Source: Lactifluus volemus
Taxonomy: Eukaryota > Basidiomycota > Agaricomycetes > Russulales > Russulaceae
DNA length: 64,000 bases
Direction: 5' to 3'
Assembly: GCA_022376515.1 (NCBI GenBank)
Contig: WTXI01000148.1
Span: 1 to 64,000, forward strand
Shown here: positions 32,422 through 43,450 of the stretch, piece by piece
Layout: the number at the start of each line of letters is the position of its first letter
How positions within the stretch are numbered: position 1 is the stretch's first letter
Program-made: the position numbers and the translations under genes
Notes under the pieces: generated by a model
What the model saw: only the letters and a program-made list of their open reading frames with translations
Told to the model about the DNA's origin: nothing
Databases searched by the model: none

Positions 32422-34142
32422 CTAAAAACCCTCGTCTTTCAGCATGCTGTCCATGAGCTCTTCGCGTTGCTCCTGGACATCCCTCTGACTTTCCCTAGAA
32501 AGTCTTTCTTGTCGTCCTCCTCTTCTGGTTCTTCCTTGGCTCGTGCTGGTTGTGGAGGCTTCCTTCGCTACTACGCGCTTGGGCGCAGTCTTCCAGGTGT
32601 TCGTCCTTCCCTTCTTTTTGGGGCAGACTCTGGCCATATGTCCAGTTTCTTTGCAGAAGAAGCAAGCCCCTTTCTTCATGAGGCTGTCTTTTTCTGCATC
32701 TGTCATGGCGTTGACCTGGACATTGTCTACGTCCATGGCGTCGGAGCGTCGGTCCTTCTGTCTGTTTTGGCGCATTCCTGCCAAGTGCGTCTGCCGTCTT
32801 TGCTTTCTTTGTACTTTTTGACACGTTCCTGGAATCCATGCGCGCCCCATTCTGCCCATTGGCTTGTTCAGCTCTAGCCGCGTCCGCCCATTGCTGGAAG
32901 GTGCGCGGGGCTGGGTTGATGTGGTAGAGGGCGTTGTGTAGCGCTGTTGGAGCCCTTGTCGGAACATGATGATGGTTCCCTTGTCTGAAGGCTTCTGTTT
33001 GCCTTCCTGGCGAGTTCCGTGAAGTCGCTGATGTAGGTGTCCAGTTCTCCTCCTTCATCTGAAGGTTGGAGAGGTTCCTTCCGCGTTCTGTTCTGCCGCT
33101 GTGTCTGGAACGCGCTCCTGAATTCATCCGCGAAAGTGTCCCACAGCCATTGGTTGTCATAACCGACTGGGTTCACGTTTCGCGTCGTGACGTTGTGGAG
33201 CCATTGGACCTGGGTCCTATTCCAGTTGGCGACCTTGGGTCCTTTGATGTATGACAGGCAGTTGGCGACTCTTTGGTAGGGGAGGGCGAAGGCGTAGTTG
33301 AAGTGTTGTTGAGCAGAAGAGGTTCCATTCGTCCATGAAGTCATCCGCCTTCTGTCTATCTCCATCAAAGATGGTGGGTGGTCGTCCAGTGGGTGCTCCC
33401 ATAAGGTAGCCTGGTCCTGGCATCGGTCCTTGGGTAGTCCACCTCCTGGGGGTCCACCTCCTGGGGGTCCGGCCGGGGGCCAGCCTGGGGGTCCTCCTCC
33501 ATGAGGGGGCCTTGAGGCGGTCCTGTGGCGGGCCTTGAGGTGGTCCTTGAGGTGGGCCTGGGGCGGTGCTCCTCCCTGGTTGAGTACCCATCCTTGATTA
33601 CGATCGGAGGGAGTGGTCCTCCTCCTCTTATAGCCAGATTGGCTTCACAATCGGTGCTTCGGTCATGGTCGCTCTGACTTGTATTGGTTCTGGTTCTATT
33701 GTGATGGCGTCCACCTGTTCCGCTAGGTGGGTCATCGGGGTGTTTGCTGGTGGTTCTTGGTAGGAGTGGGTGGACAGGGGAGTCGTCGGTTCTGGTTCCC
33801 CGTGCTTCCATCGTCCTCGCTATCTTCCCTTATTGCATTGAGAGCGCGATTGTTGGGTGCTGGGCGTCGCTTTCGCGCCACCATCCTGCTCCTGCCGCGT
33901 CGTTAGTCTGAGCGCGGGGCAGGATTTGAGTATCTCGTGGTGGCGTAGTACGGCGTGCCAGACGTCGTTGATGAATTCTACGCAGACCACTCTCCTTCTT
34001 GCGCAACGCAGTAACACCGGTCCGTGGGGTTCCAGTATATACCGCCTTTTACATGCGCAGGTAAGTCATCGTTGTATCGGGTGGGCACTGGGATCAGTGT
34101 TTTGTTGTCGGGGAATTCTATTCTGAGGAGGGTCGCGCTCAT
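32422..34142 (-). pseudogene. gag of gypsy A, frame-shifted
   Basis: Starts MSATLLRIEFPDNKTLIPVP at 34142. The middle is Pro/Gly-rich. The capsid-like part reads PPTIFDGDRQKADDFMDEW and then NCLSYIKGPKVANWNRTQVQ, QWLWDTFADEFRSAF, LDTYISDFTELA. A zinc knuckle CFFCKETGHMARVC (CX2CX4HX4C) lies near 32625-32670. Frame breaks occur near 34000, 33600, 33310 and 32990. Gag would form the particle and bind element RNA through the knuckle. Confidence 0.8.
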
Positions 34143-34197
34143 ATTGCAACTGCAAGTATGCTGACTTCTGAGGCAGTTCTGGCAAAGGGATGAGAAT

Positions 34198-34464
34198 CTA
34201 GGCGCCGTCGTGTTCTAGTTCTGGGTCAAGCGTTTCCAATAGGATCGTCTCGCTTCTGTAGTCTTCTAGACTGTCGCTCAGGATCTCGTCTGCTTGTTCG
34301 ATGGTCTGAACAAGTTCGTGGAGTTCCGTCAGGAGCCTTCGCTTCTTTTCACCTGTAGCTAGGTCGAGTAGGAGGAGTACTGTGAAGTATTCCTTCTCCG
34401 CGGAGATCCGGATGGCAAGCGCCTCTACCAGATGTTCAATGCGGTCGTTCGGGGGTTCTGCCAC
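34198..34464 (-). CDS. Leader reading frame of gypsy A (88 residues)
   Basis: Uninterrupted small frame between the 5' LTR and gag, starting MAEPPNDRIEHLVEALAIRI; helical and Leu/Glu-rich, ending DPELEHDGA. The same frame is recognisable in gypsy B (pieces before 24625, 26157-26258 and after 35004, reading EILSDSLEDYRSEMILLEI). Its persistence in two copies of different age suggests it is translated, but I know no counterpart. It could instead be a passive leader region. Confidence 0.55.
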   Translation of the reverse strand: MAEPPNDRIEHLVEALAIRISAEKEYFTVLLLLDLATGEKKRRLLTELHELVQTIEQADEILSDSLEDYRSETILLETLDPELEHDGA

Positions 34465-34494
34465 CTTTCAGTGGTGTGTGGGAGCTTGGACTTA

Positions 34495-34935
34495 TGTTAG
34501 GGACTAGCTGTTCCTAGTTCCTAAGATAGGATCAAGTTGTTCAGAGGGACCAACAGAGACGCAGTCTGGGTTGGGTCTAGCTAAGTTATAGCACTTAGAG
34601 GGCTTCAAGAGAGAAGGGATCACAAGGGGATTTGTGAGGAGGTTCAAGAGGCTAGTATTGGAGAGAAGTCCAAGCTGGAGAGCAAGGACACAAGTCAAGA
34701 CATCTTATATACTGTACAGGGCAAAGGGTGAGTGACATCAGTAATGATGTCATGAGCCTGGGTCTAACTACGACGTCATCGAAGTTCTAGGCTAATGATG
34801 TCATAAGGGTCACTATGAGTCAGAACATGCTGTTCTGTGTCGTACAAGGTGAGGCTCTGTCCGTAAGCGAGAATGTAGACGGAAATGAAAAACATGAGGC
34901 AACAGGGAGGCTAAGGTCCAGACGAATCCGTAACA
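34495..34935 (-). repeat. 5' LTR of gypsy A
   Basis: 441 bp. Compared with the other LTR it lacks one base at each of five places and has TG/CA at three CG positions. TATA-like GTATATAAGATG on the minus strand near 34700. Confidence 0.95.
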
Positions 34936-35930
34936 ATAACATAAGACGAAAAATAGACGGAAAACAGTAGGAAATGGGCCAGACAGCCTGCATAACCGTA
35001 ACACGAGATCCTGAGCGACAGTCTAGAAGATTACAGAAGCGAGATGATCCTATTGGAAATACTTGACCTGGAACTAGAACACAATGGCACCTAGATTCTT
35101 ATCCCTTTGCCAGAACTGCCTCAGAAGTCAGTGTGCTTGCAGTTGCAATATGAGCGCAACCCTTCTCAGAATAGAGTTTCCTGACAACGAAACTCTGATC
35201 CCAGTACCCACCTGATACAATGATGACTTACCTGCGCATGTGAAAGGTAGCATATACTGGAACCCCACGGACTGGTGTTACTGCATTGCGCAAGAAGGAG
35301 AGTCAGTTCACGTAGAGTTCATCAATGATGTCTGGCATACTGTACTACGCCACCACAAAATACTCAAATCCTGCCCCACGTTCAGACTTAATGAAGCAGC
35401 AGGAGCAGGATGGTGGCACAAAAACTATGCTCAGCACCCAGACAACCATGCCCTCAGTGCAATAAGGGAGGACAGTGAAGATGATGGGAGCACAGGGGAA
35501 CCAGAACTGACAACCCCTCTGTCCACCCACTCTTACCAAGAGCCACCAGCAAACACTCTGATAACTCACCTTTTTTTTTTTTTTGTGAAGCGATGTATTA
35601 GGTAGTTGAAGATAGTAACTAAGTTACCTAACAGCACTACCTAACGCGCTGGAGCGGGCCGTGCGGCCCGAAAACCTGAAGGAGGACAAAAATGCGTTTA
35701 TGCACACCCCTGGTGTGGGGTAGTGTGGGACTCATTGGCGGTGTAACCGTTGGTACTACCCACTAAAAACCTCTTTTCGTGTTGTCTGTGCAGGACTGGG
35801 TCCTGGATGCTTGGAGGGGAGAGCATCACCCCGGGAGTGTTTGTTTAGGTTTGTCGCAGTTTGGTTATGGCGAAACGCGGCGCTAAGGTCTTATCTTTGG
35901 TTTGTGCTCCTATTGGTTTCATCTGCGAGG

Positions 35931-38900
35931 CTATGAGAAAGTCTCGTCTCGGGTCATCCATTCTGGGCTTAGGTTTCGTATTTGTTTTTCTAGGGCGTTC
36001 TCCCATGTGTTCTTGATTAGGGTGAGTGTTTCGTTAGTGCGGGATATCTTCGTTGCTAAGATTTTGTCTTCAGCTAGTCGTTTATTGATTTTCTTTGTCC
36101 AGCGTTTTTTGACTTCCTGGGGTGAGTGTTGGGTTTCTTGTATTACCCTATCGCATCTCAATACCCATATTAGGTGGGTTGCCTCGGACCACAGGATTTG
36201 GAGTAGACGGGAGGCCCCTTTTGTGTGGGGCGTTCTCTGCGTGGCCGCTTCGGGCCCTTCTTCCCTTTGGTTATTTGGGGGTATGTATGACAGGAGACCA
36301 CAGCCCAGTACGGTTCCTAGCGTTACGGGTGGCCAGGTTTGGTCATTGTGTGGCCACAAGTCTCGGGCGAGGTTCCAGATCTGTTGTCTTGTGGGGTGTT
36401 GGCACTCTGTTAGTATGTGTTCCATTGATTCTATCGCGTTACATGTTGAGCACATGGCTCTTTCCTCCATATTGTTGATGTGGGACCAGAAATTCCCTAT
36501 CCTCTGGGTGCCGTGGATCGCGTTGAAGAGGAACTGTCCTACTTTGGGGTTAATGGATCGTTTGTGGGTGCTTTTCCAGATTGCTTCGTCTTTTTCTAGG
36601 TGACCTAGGTGGTTGTTTATATCTTCTCTTATTCTTTCTAGGTTCTGGGTTGTCGTCAGTCTAAGGTGCTTGCGTTTGGTGCTTTTTATTCCTTTGTAGG
36701 CTGTTGCTTGGGTTATCTTTGATAGCTTTGCGCCTTGTACGTCGAAACGTTCCGGGATTTCCAGGGAGAGGTCATCTGGTGCTGTTTTCTCCATCCCTTC
36801 TTTGGCCAGCTCATCACTGAGTTCGTTTCCTAGTTCTCCATTGTGTCCCTTGACCCATTGGAAGCTAGTGGGGGCGGAGCATGCTCGTAGCAGGTACGCC
36901 GCTCTTTTGAACCATTTACTGTTTTTGATTCCGATCCATCCTTGGTCTTCCCAGTTATCTAGGTGGGTTGTTAGGCCTTCGATGGCGTATTTCGAGTCTG
37001 ATTTTATGAGTAGCGGGACATAGTTTTCGGTCATTTCTATTGCTTTGATGATGGCCGCGATCTCTCCGACTTGGTTCGATTGTTCGTTACCTGGGACTTT
37101 AATCGCGCGGTTTTGGTTGTTTCCTTCTGCGAACCATATTCCGGCTCCACATTGGGCGTTTGCTTTGCCGTTGTTTAGGCAGGCTCCGTCCGTGTACACT
37201 GTGGTAAGTTCATTATCCAGGCTTATTCCTTGGGCACGGTTTTGGCGTTCTGCCGGTATGTTCGATACTTTGGATTTGTCCACAAAGATTCTGAAGCCGT
37301 CTGCTAGGTTTTCTTGTGTGGTCGTCGATGGGTTGAAGGTGATGCTCTCGTTTCTGAGGCGCGCTTCTCGGTTTTTCTGTTTTCTTCTTTTTGTTAAGGA
37401 CAGGTTGTCGTTCCGGGTTGGGAGGAGGGGTTGGAACTTGGGGGCGATTCGTTGTAGGCGTTTCTGTGCCTCGGAGGCGCATTTCTGTGGATTCTCGCAT
37501 CCGTGGCTTCGGTCTAGTTCGCAGTCGTCACATGGGCATAGGAAGACCGGGATGTGTAAGTGGTTGTGTTCCCTTGTTAGGCGTTTTGTGATTCTGATGA
37601 GGTCTTTTATTCTTCGTGAGTTATGGTTTTGTATGAGGCATCTAGAGGCCGGGTTCTGTGGCGTTGTTCTCGTGTTTCCTGGGTGGAACCATGCAGGCAG
37701 TTGTTCTTTCAGGGCTCGTGACAGGCTGATTGGGGCGAAGGTGACGTTGTATTTTTTGGCTGTTTTTATCAGTTTTGATGTGTCTTTGTCCAGGTGTTCT
37801 GTTCTTTTCCCTTTTGACGGTGCGTCCCACATTTGGAGGAAGGGGCTGACTTTGGTTTCTTCCGGTATTATTTTGGGCGCTGATTCGTTTATCAGGGCGT
37901 CTGTTGCAATTGCCTATAGTGGTCTCTTGTTCGATAGGTAGCTTTTTAGCCACATTATCTCAATCGCTTCGTTCCTCGTTTTGAGGTTCAGGAGTTGTAG
38001 GCCTCCTTCCAGATGTTCTTCGTGTAGGACGTCTTTTGCTAGGCGTGGTGCGTCTTCTCCCCATATTAGGTGGCTGATTTCTTTTGTTAGTTCGTCAAGG
38101 ATATGGTCCGGCATTCCTTGTACTTTGGTTAGGAATTGGGTTCTGGAGCCTATTACCGCTTGGGCTATCGTTTTCTTCCCCTGTCTCGTGGGGTGTGTGG
38201 GCTTCCATCTACTTAGTTCGGCTTTGATTTTGTCTAGGATCGGTTCCCATGGTGTGGCTTCTTCTGTTTTGTATCCAATCCATGCTCCTAATGATCTAAT
38301 TGCCTCGCCGTCTTTGGCTATCCGGATGCTCGGGTCTATGGGCTTGTGTTGGGGGTGCAGGGTTCGTTCCTCGGATACACGGAGTCTATGCGTTTCCTGT
38401 CCGATCAGTAGGATTTCTGTTTTTTCTTTGTTGAATTTAGCTTCTGACGCTTTGCACCATTGGTCGAGTGTGTTTTGTAGGTTCTCAAAATTGTCATCTT
38501 CCTTAAGGTAGATGACCGTGTCGTCCGCGAAGAGGTTCACTATCACGGGTTCCGGTGCGTTTGGGATTTCGAACCCCTTAAGGTCGGTACTGCGTCGTAG
38601 CATGCACGCCATAGGTTCTATGGCGAGGTTGAAGAGGAAACATGAGAGGGGATCGCCTTGTCGGACGCCCCTCGTCACTTGGTACGGTTCGCTGAAGACG
38701 CCGTTTATCGCGACTACTGTGGTGGCTCGTTCGTATAGGTGTTTGATGGTGTTCCGGAAGCGTGGGGGGATGTTGAAGGCTTCCAGCGTTTTCCAGAGGT
38801 ACGAGTGGGTTATTTTATCATATGCTTTTTCTTGATCCAGAGCTATTATAGCGCCGTTTTCTTTCGTCATCTCGGTATATTTGGTCATCACTTTGGTTAG

Positions 38901-41274
38901 TCTTATGTGGTCGAAGATGGACCTTCCAGGTATGAAACCCGCTTGGTCGCTATGTATTAGGGGGCTGATGACTGTTGTCAGTTGTAGTGCGAGCGCTTTG
39001 GTTAGGAGTTTGTAGTCGGTGTTTAGTAGGGTTATCGGTCGGTAATTTTCTATGCTCGTTTTGTCTTTTTTCTTATATATCGGACACATCCACCCCTCCA
39101 CGAAGTTGAGGCGGGGGTCGATTCCGTGGAGTTGGATGTCTTGGAAAACTTTGGTTAGTGTTTTTATTATGTTAAAGGCTGGTTTTCGATGTTTCTTTGC
39201 GTTTTCGAATTTCTTATTCAGGGTTTTCCATAGTTGTGCGGGCAGCCGTCCAGTCCCGTTGCGGTCCCGTTTTTCGTGTTTTTGAGGGCTGTTTCGACGT
39301 CCTTTTGTGTAATCCCGATTGGAGGTGGGACAGTTCTGGGTTGCTGAGTCGTTGTTGGGGTGGGATGTTCTGGAGAATTTGGAGTTCGGCGTTCGCTTTT
39401 TGTGATCGTCCTTGAAGGGGTGAAGGTCTTTTGTTTGTATGCTCTCGTGGTATTCTTTCGCTAACTCTGCCATTTTCTTAGTGTTCGTTACGAAGCATTG
39501 TTCGGTTGTGTCTAGGGATCTCAGTCTATTAATGTTTATTTTTGGCTTCTTTGCTTTGGCGACGTTCGCCCACGCGGCGCCGAGTCTCTCTCCTTGGGTT
39601 GATATCTTGGCGGCTGCTTTTGCTCGTTGGTTGGAGCTATTTAATCTCTCTAAGTGTGGAGCCTGTCTGCTAGGAGCGCTTCCTCCCACTGGAGCTTGGG
39701 GTTTTCTTCGAAGCGTTCGTCTTGGAGGATGCGTTCTCGGTCTTTGTTTAGGTTTCGGATTTTCGATGCTCTTCTGAAGTGTGCCGCGGATGTTTCGGCC
39801 TTTGCTTGTATGGATATGTTATTTTTGAACTGTGCCCAGAGGGTTTGCGCATTTTCGTTCTGTCGGCTTGCTGGGTCTAGGTGCTCAAGTTTGTGTTCAA
39901 GGGCTTTGCCTAGTTTTTGAGTTTTGTTCATTAGTTTTTTGTTATGTAGGGCGTTTAGGGGCCAGGTCCATCTTCCTGTGCCGATGGCCATGGCGGTTTT
40001 GGGCGCGAAACGGACGGAGACCATCCAGTGGTCCGTTGGGACTGTGCTGGGGCCTATGTACCAGTCGAATGTGAGGTTTGTTTTTTGTTTTGTGATGTAT
40101 ATTCTATCTAATCTGGATTTAATTTGGGCGTTGTTGTGTGTCGTGCGGAAGTGTATTTGCGTGTTCCAGGGTGCTCATGTCTCCACTGATCTATCACTTC
40201 TAGGTCCTGTCTCAGGTTTCTAAGGGCTTCCGTGGCGTTCGAGTTGTCTAGTTTGGGCGGCGCTCTGTCTATGGCGTCCTCAGTTAGGTTGAAGTCTCCG
40301 AGGAGGAAGTCAGGTCTTGGGATGTTGTGCCTGGTTCTTTGGGCTTCGAGTTTTTGCCAAAAGGGTCTGTGTTCCGTTCTGTTGTTGGGGGCGTATACAT
40401 TTATGAGTTTCGTTTCCTCGTTTTCATGCCATTTTATTTTTAGGGACAGGGCGCGTCCTGGTATTAGCGTGCGCGTTTCGATTCGGTGTAGGTTTATTAG
40501 GTCTTTATTGATCACGAAAGCGACACCAGCCGATGTCCTTGGTGCCTGTTCGCTTTCGGAGTTATAGATTTGGAGCCTTTTTTGGAAGATCTCTTTTATG
40601 CTTGAGGTGAGCGCGTCGTCAAGGTGTGTTTCTTGGAGGGCAAGGATAGCTATGTTCTCTCGTTTCATTGTCGCATTAATTTCTGACCATTTCTCAAAAC
40701 CATTTCTATTTTCCGCGCTGACGTGCAGGCCATTCATGTTGAGTGTTGCGATTTTTATATTGGCTCTTTTTCTCATTCCTTTCTTTTTAGGCTGCGTTGG
40801 TCTGTGGATCTCTCGGGATGGGATTTCATTTCGTGTGTTTTGGGGTGTGGTTGTGGGTGTGGGTGTGGCGTGGCGTGGGTTTGCGCGCCTCCTGTTGCGG
40901 AGGGTTGGTGAGTTGACTCTAGGGCTTTTTCGGCGGTTGTTTGGTGCGTTATTTTCGCGGTGGTTGCTGTGTGGGTTCTCTGCTCTTATGTCTGAGCTTA
41001 GGTGTTCTGTTGTGTGGCTTTCGCGTGTAGGGCTATCGCCGTGATTTCTTATGGTTATGTGTGCATTTTCGGGTGCGTGTTGTTCGCGTTGGGGTTGATT
41101 TTCCTCACGGTTGTTATTGTTTATGTAGTTTTCTCTTATGTCTGAGCTTGGGTTTTCTGTTGCGTGGTATTCGCGTGTGGGGCTATCGCCGCGTTCTCTT
41201 AGGTGTGTGTGGGGGGTATCGGGTGCGTGGTGTTCGCGTTGGGGGGGGTTTGCACTGCGGGTGGGTGTGCTCAT
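35931..41274 (-). pseudogene. LINE ORF2 polyprotein (endonuclease, RT, RNase H), inactivated
   Basis: Endonuclease motifs: IKIATLNMNGLH, LALQETHLDD, INVYAPNN, LLGDFNLTED and PTDHWMV. RT motifs: VEGWMCPIYKKKDK, NYRPITLLNTDYKLLTKAL, DQAGFIPGRSI, IIALDQEKAYDKI, VRQGDPLSCFLFNLAIEP and FADD. RNase H: TVYTDGACLNNG, GEIAAIIKAIEM, SDSKYAIEGL, QWVKGHNGELGNELSDELA. The N-terminal 150 residues are an Asn/His/Arg-rich extension with an internal duplication. Defects: one-base shifts near 40150, 39680 and (compensating) 39310/39230, and an in-frame TAG at 37914-37916 where a Trp codon is expected. Confidence 0.9.
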
Positions 41275-41395
41275 GGTGGGTTAAGTTAGGGTTTGGTTTA
41301 GCGGTTTATTATCTGAGCGGGGGTGTTTATTACGCTTCGGCTATGTACATGGTGGCTACGTTTAATTACGTTTTACTGCTTTTTGTGGGCGGCGT

Positions 41396-42856
41396 TTAGT
41401 AGGGAAAGTTACGGTTTACGCTCCTCCTCGGGGCTGGGCATCTTTCGCGGGGTCCTTCCGGGTATGGGAGGGATCGACGGGTGCGGTTAGGTTGCTCCAT
41501 GGGCTGGTTGCGCTCGGGCCTGTTGGGTCCACTCGGGCCTTTCCAACCTTGTAGTTTGGGGAAGGGGCAGAGCCCCTTCGGGTGGTCTTTACCATGGCAT
41601 AGCCGGCAGTGGAATTTGTTTAGTTCAACGTGGGCTCGACCTAGGGTCGAGGAGCGGTAAGTGCGTTTGCGAAGGAAGTTGCGGGTGTCTAGCCATATTC
41701 CGGTGTTGGGGAGGAGGGAGCTGTCTGCGTACACGTTGAAATGGGGGTCATCGCGTCCGCCTTCCATTTTTATGTCGAGGCGCTTTATGTCGATCGAGTC
41801 GATGTATTTGGTTATTTCGTGGTAGAGAGCGTTTTGGAAGAAGGGAGGGGTTTCCTGTAGGAAGGTATCAAAGAAGGCTTCGGAGTTGGAGTCTTTCCAT
41901 GTTTTCAGGATGAGCTCTTTGATGTTGTCTTCGGAGTGGGTTGCTATGCCACTTATGGAGAAGAGGAAGGAGGGTCTTTTGGGGGGGAAGGGGATGATCT
42001 CGAAGGTAAGGTTTTGGGAGGCCCAGACCTGCCTGTCCGTGAGAAGGGCGACGTCATTGTCCGATAGATCGTGGATAAGGAATGTCATCGGGGTTTTGAT
42101 TTTGGTCTCTTGGCAGACGATGGGGGCTTTGGACGGTTCTGCTACGGAGACGTTTGTCAGGCCGGTAATTTCTTTGATTGCGGTCATTAGGTCTTTCGCG
42201 ATATCTCGATGGTTCGGGATATAGTGGACGTCTGTACCGAAGGGGCGTGCAAGTACTTTCCCAGTGGTGACTTCGAAGGTCCAGTCTTGGATTTGGTCGG
42301 GGTCAGTGTTTACTAGGGGTCCCATGGGGTGTTCCTCATGTATTTCCGGCATTTTGACATCTAGGTAGCTTTCTCGTGGGTGGGGTTTCGGCGTTCCTTG
42401 TGCTCTCGGGTTTCCCCTCACGGTGACGGCTGCGAGTCGGGCCATCATTTCGGTGTTCTTGGGCTCGACTGGTGTTCCTGCCTTTTTTGTTTGTCCTTTG
42501 GCTGTGTGGGGTTCTTGTGCGATCTCGTTGTCTTGGCGTTGTTGGGCTTGTTCTAGGGCTACTTGGGTGTCTCGGTTGGGGGGTGGGGATGTCTCATCCT
42601 GCAGTTTTTTCCTTTTAAGTGCTTCGGCGCAGGGAGAGGGGGGGGGGGATTGACTTTCCGGGCCTCTGAGGAAGCGGGAGGTATGGATCGTGAAGGGAGG
42701 GGGGGTCAGCGGGGTGGTTTCATTGGGGCGTTTGGGAGTAGGTTCGGTGATGGGGTCCGAGAGAGTGCGTTTTCTTTTGTTTTCCGGGTTGAGTACTGGA
42801 GTTCCCGGTTTGTCGGTGAGCATAGGTTCTGGGGCAATGTCCATGTTCGAGTGCAT
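41396..42856 (-). CDS. LINE ORF1 protein (nucleic-acid-binding, CCHC)
   Basis: Uninterrupted 486-residue frame. The N-terminal third is Pro/Thr-rich; the middle contains RPFGTDVHYIPNHRDIAKDL and YHEITKYIDSIDIKRLDI; near the C terminus is one zinc knuckle CRLCHGKDHPKGLC (CX2CX4HX4C) and a basic Arg/Pro-rich tail. Such ORF1 proteins coat the element RNA. Intact, unlike ORF2. Confidence 0.85.
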   Translation of the reverse strand: MHSNMDIAPEPMLTDKPGTPVLNPENKRKRTLSDPITEPTPKRPNETTPLTPPPFTIHTSRFLRGPESQSPPPSPCAEALKRKKLQDETSPPPNRDTQVALEQAQQRQDNEIAQEPHTAKGQTKKAGTPVEPKNTEMMARLAAVTVRGNPRAQGTPKPHPRESYLDVKMPEIHEEHPMGPLVNTDPDQIQDWTFEVTTGKVLARPFGTDVHYIPNHRDIAKDLMTAIKEITGLTNVSVAEPSKAPIVCQETKIKTPMTFLIHDLSDNDVALLTDRQVWASQNLTFEIIPFPPKRPSFLFSISGIATHSEDNIKELILKTWKDSNSEAFFDTFLQETPPFFQNALYHEITKYIDSIDIKRLDIKMEGGRDDPHFNVYADSSLLPNTGIWLDTRNFLRKRTYRSSTLGRAHVELNKFHCRLCHGKDHPKGLCPFPKLQGWKGPSGPNRPERNQPMEQPNRTRRSLPYPEGPRERCPAPRRSVNRNFPY

Positions 42857-43450
42857 GTGGGATTACGGGCAGTTGGATGGTTTGGTTGTAGTTTGGTGTT
42901 GGGGGGGGGTTGTTTTTTTTTTTTTGGGGGGGGGTGCGCTGTTAGGGGTGTGCCTTGGCGGGTGTGGGTGTTTTGGGTTAGTGTTGTCGAAGCGATATTG
43001 GTTGATGCGAGGGTGGTTGTGGTGCCTTGTGTAGTTATTGGGGGGGGCAGTGCGCAGGTTGGGGTGGTTGAGGTGGGTCTTCGGGGGGGTCGTTTGTTTG
43101 TGCGTTGGGGGTGGCATTTGTTTCTATCTTACGTGGGGGGGTTGGGGGGCATTAAGGGCGTTAAGGGCGTTTTCTAGTAGGCTGCATGTTCGTTTTATGG
43201 GTCAGGTTTCTTTTATTATTGGTATGTGGGGCGTTATGTGGGTATCATCGGTGGTGGGTATATTTACATGTGGGTTTTATGGTTTTTGTGCTCTCGCAAG
43301 TTTATTTTGGAGGGGGTTTTCCTCCTTGGGGGGGGTGATGGTATTCTCCGTGTGCGAGTATTTTTACTCGGACAACCTGGCTCACGCGGTGGCGTAAGAG
43401 TACCCGAACATGGTGGTGGTTCGGGTACAAGGTCCCCCCGAGCTGGGCGC

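Larger units (their letters stand above)
27132..34935 (-). mobile_element. Full-length Ty3/gypsy chromovirus A
   Basis: 7.8 kb, minus orientation, flanked by target duplication ATAAC (27127-27131 and 34936-34940). The 5' LTR is 34495-34935 and the 3' LTR 27132-27577; a polypurine tract (GACGGGAGGTAA) precedes the 3' LTR. Gene order on the minus strand: leader frame, gag with CCHC knuckle, aspartic protease, RT, RNase H, integrase with C-terminal chromodomain, then an additional 3' reading frame with a second knuckle. The LTRs differ by three transitions (all at CpG) and five single-base gaps, so it is young; yet gag-pol has many frame shifts. Confidence 0.95.
26259..35003 (-). mobile_element. 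Solo LTR, family 1, copy 3, split by gypsy A
   Basis: Pieces 26259-27131 and 34941-35003 (with ATAAC duplicated by the inner insertion). The outer target duplication CGAGA is at 26254-26258 and 35004-35008. The TGA(C/G)TCA array is at 26950-27048 (starts 26950, 26964 mutated to TGACTTA, 26976, 26990, 27002, 27016, 27028, 27042), keeping the 14/12 spacing. Confidence 0.9.
24061..35570 (+). mobile_element. Ty3/gypsy element B, 5' part only, heavily nested
   Basis: Plus orientation. LTR at 24061-24505, then leader and gag-start sequence in three pieces: 24506-24625, 26157-26258 and 35004-35570. These match the 5' end of gypsy A (minus strand, 33730-34494) throughout, including the leader reading frame and the gag start with ATGAGCGCAACCCT at about 35149. 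The gaps hold a retroposed gene copy and a solo LTR that itself contains gypsy A. B stops abruptly at 35570 against the poly(T) of the LINE; its pol and 3' LTR are missing. Its LTR has TG/CA where A has CG, so B is older. Confidence 0.8.
35571..43450 (-). mobile_element. Nearly full-length LINE with ORF1, APE endonuclease, RT and RNase H
   Basis: Minus-oriented. A tail of 14 A (T-run 35571-35584), 3' trailer 35585-35930, ORF2 35931-41274, ORF1 41396-42856 and a G-rich (plus strand) 5' region to about 43450. The presence of both an APE-type endonuclease and an RNase H in ORF2, with a CCHC ORF1, points to the Tad/I-like groups. The 5' boundary is set where the F-box duplication begins and is uncertain. 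No target duplication was found. Confidence 0.85.

Noticed and set aside
35902..43397. Many long plus-strand frames between 36 and 43 kb
   Set aside because: All are antisense to LINE ORF1/ORF2, whose conserved RT, endonuclease and RNase H motifs are on the minus strand.
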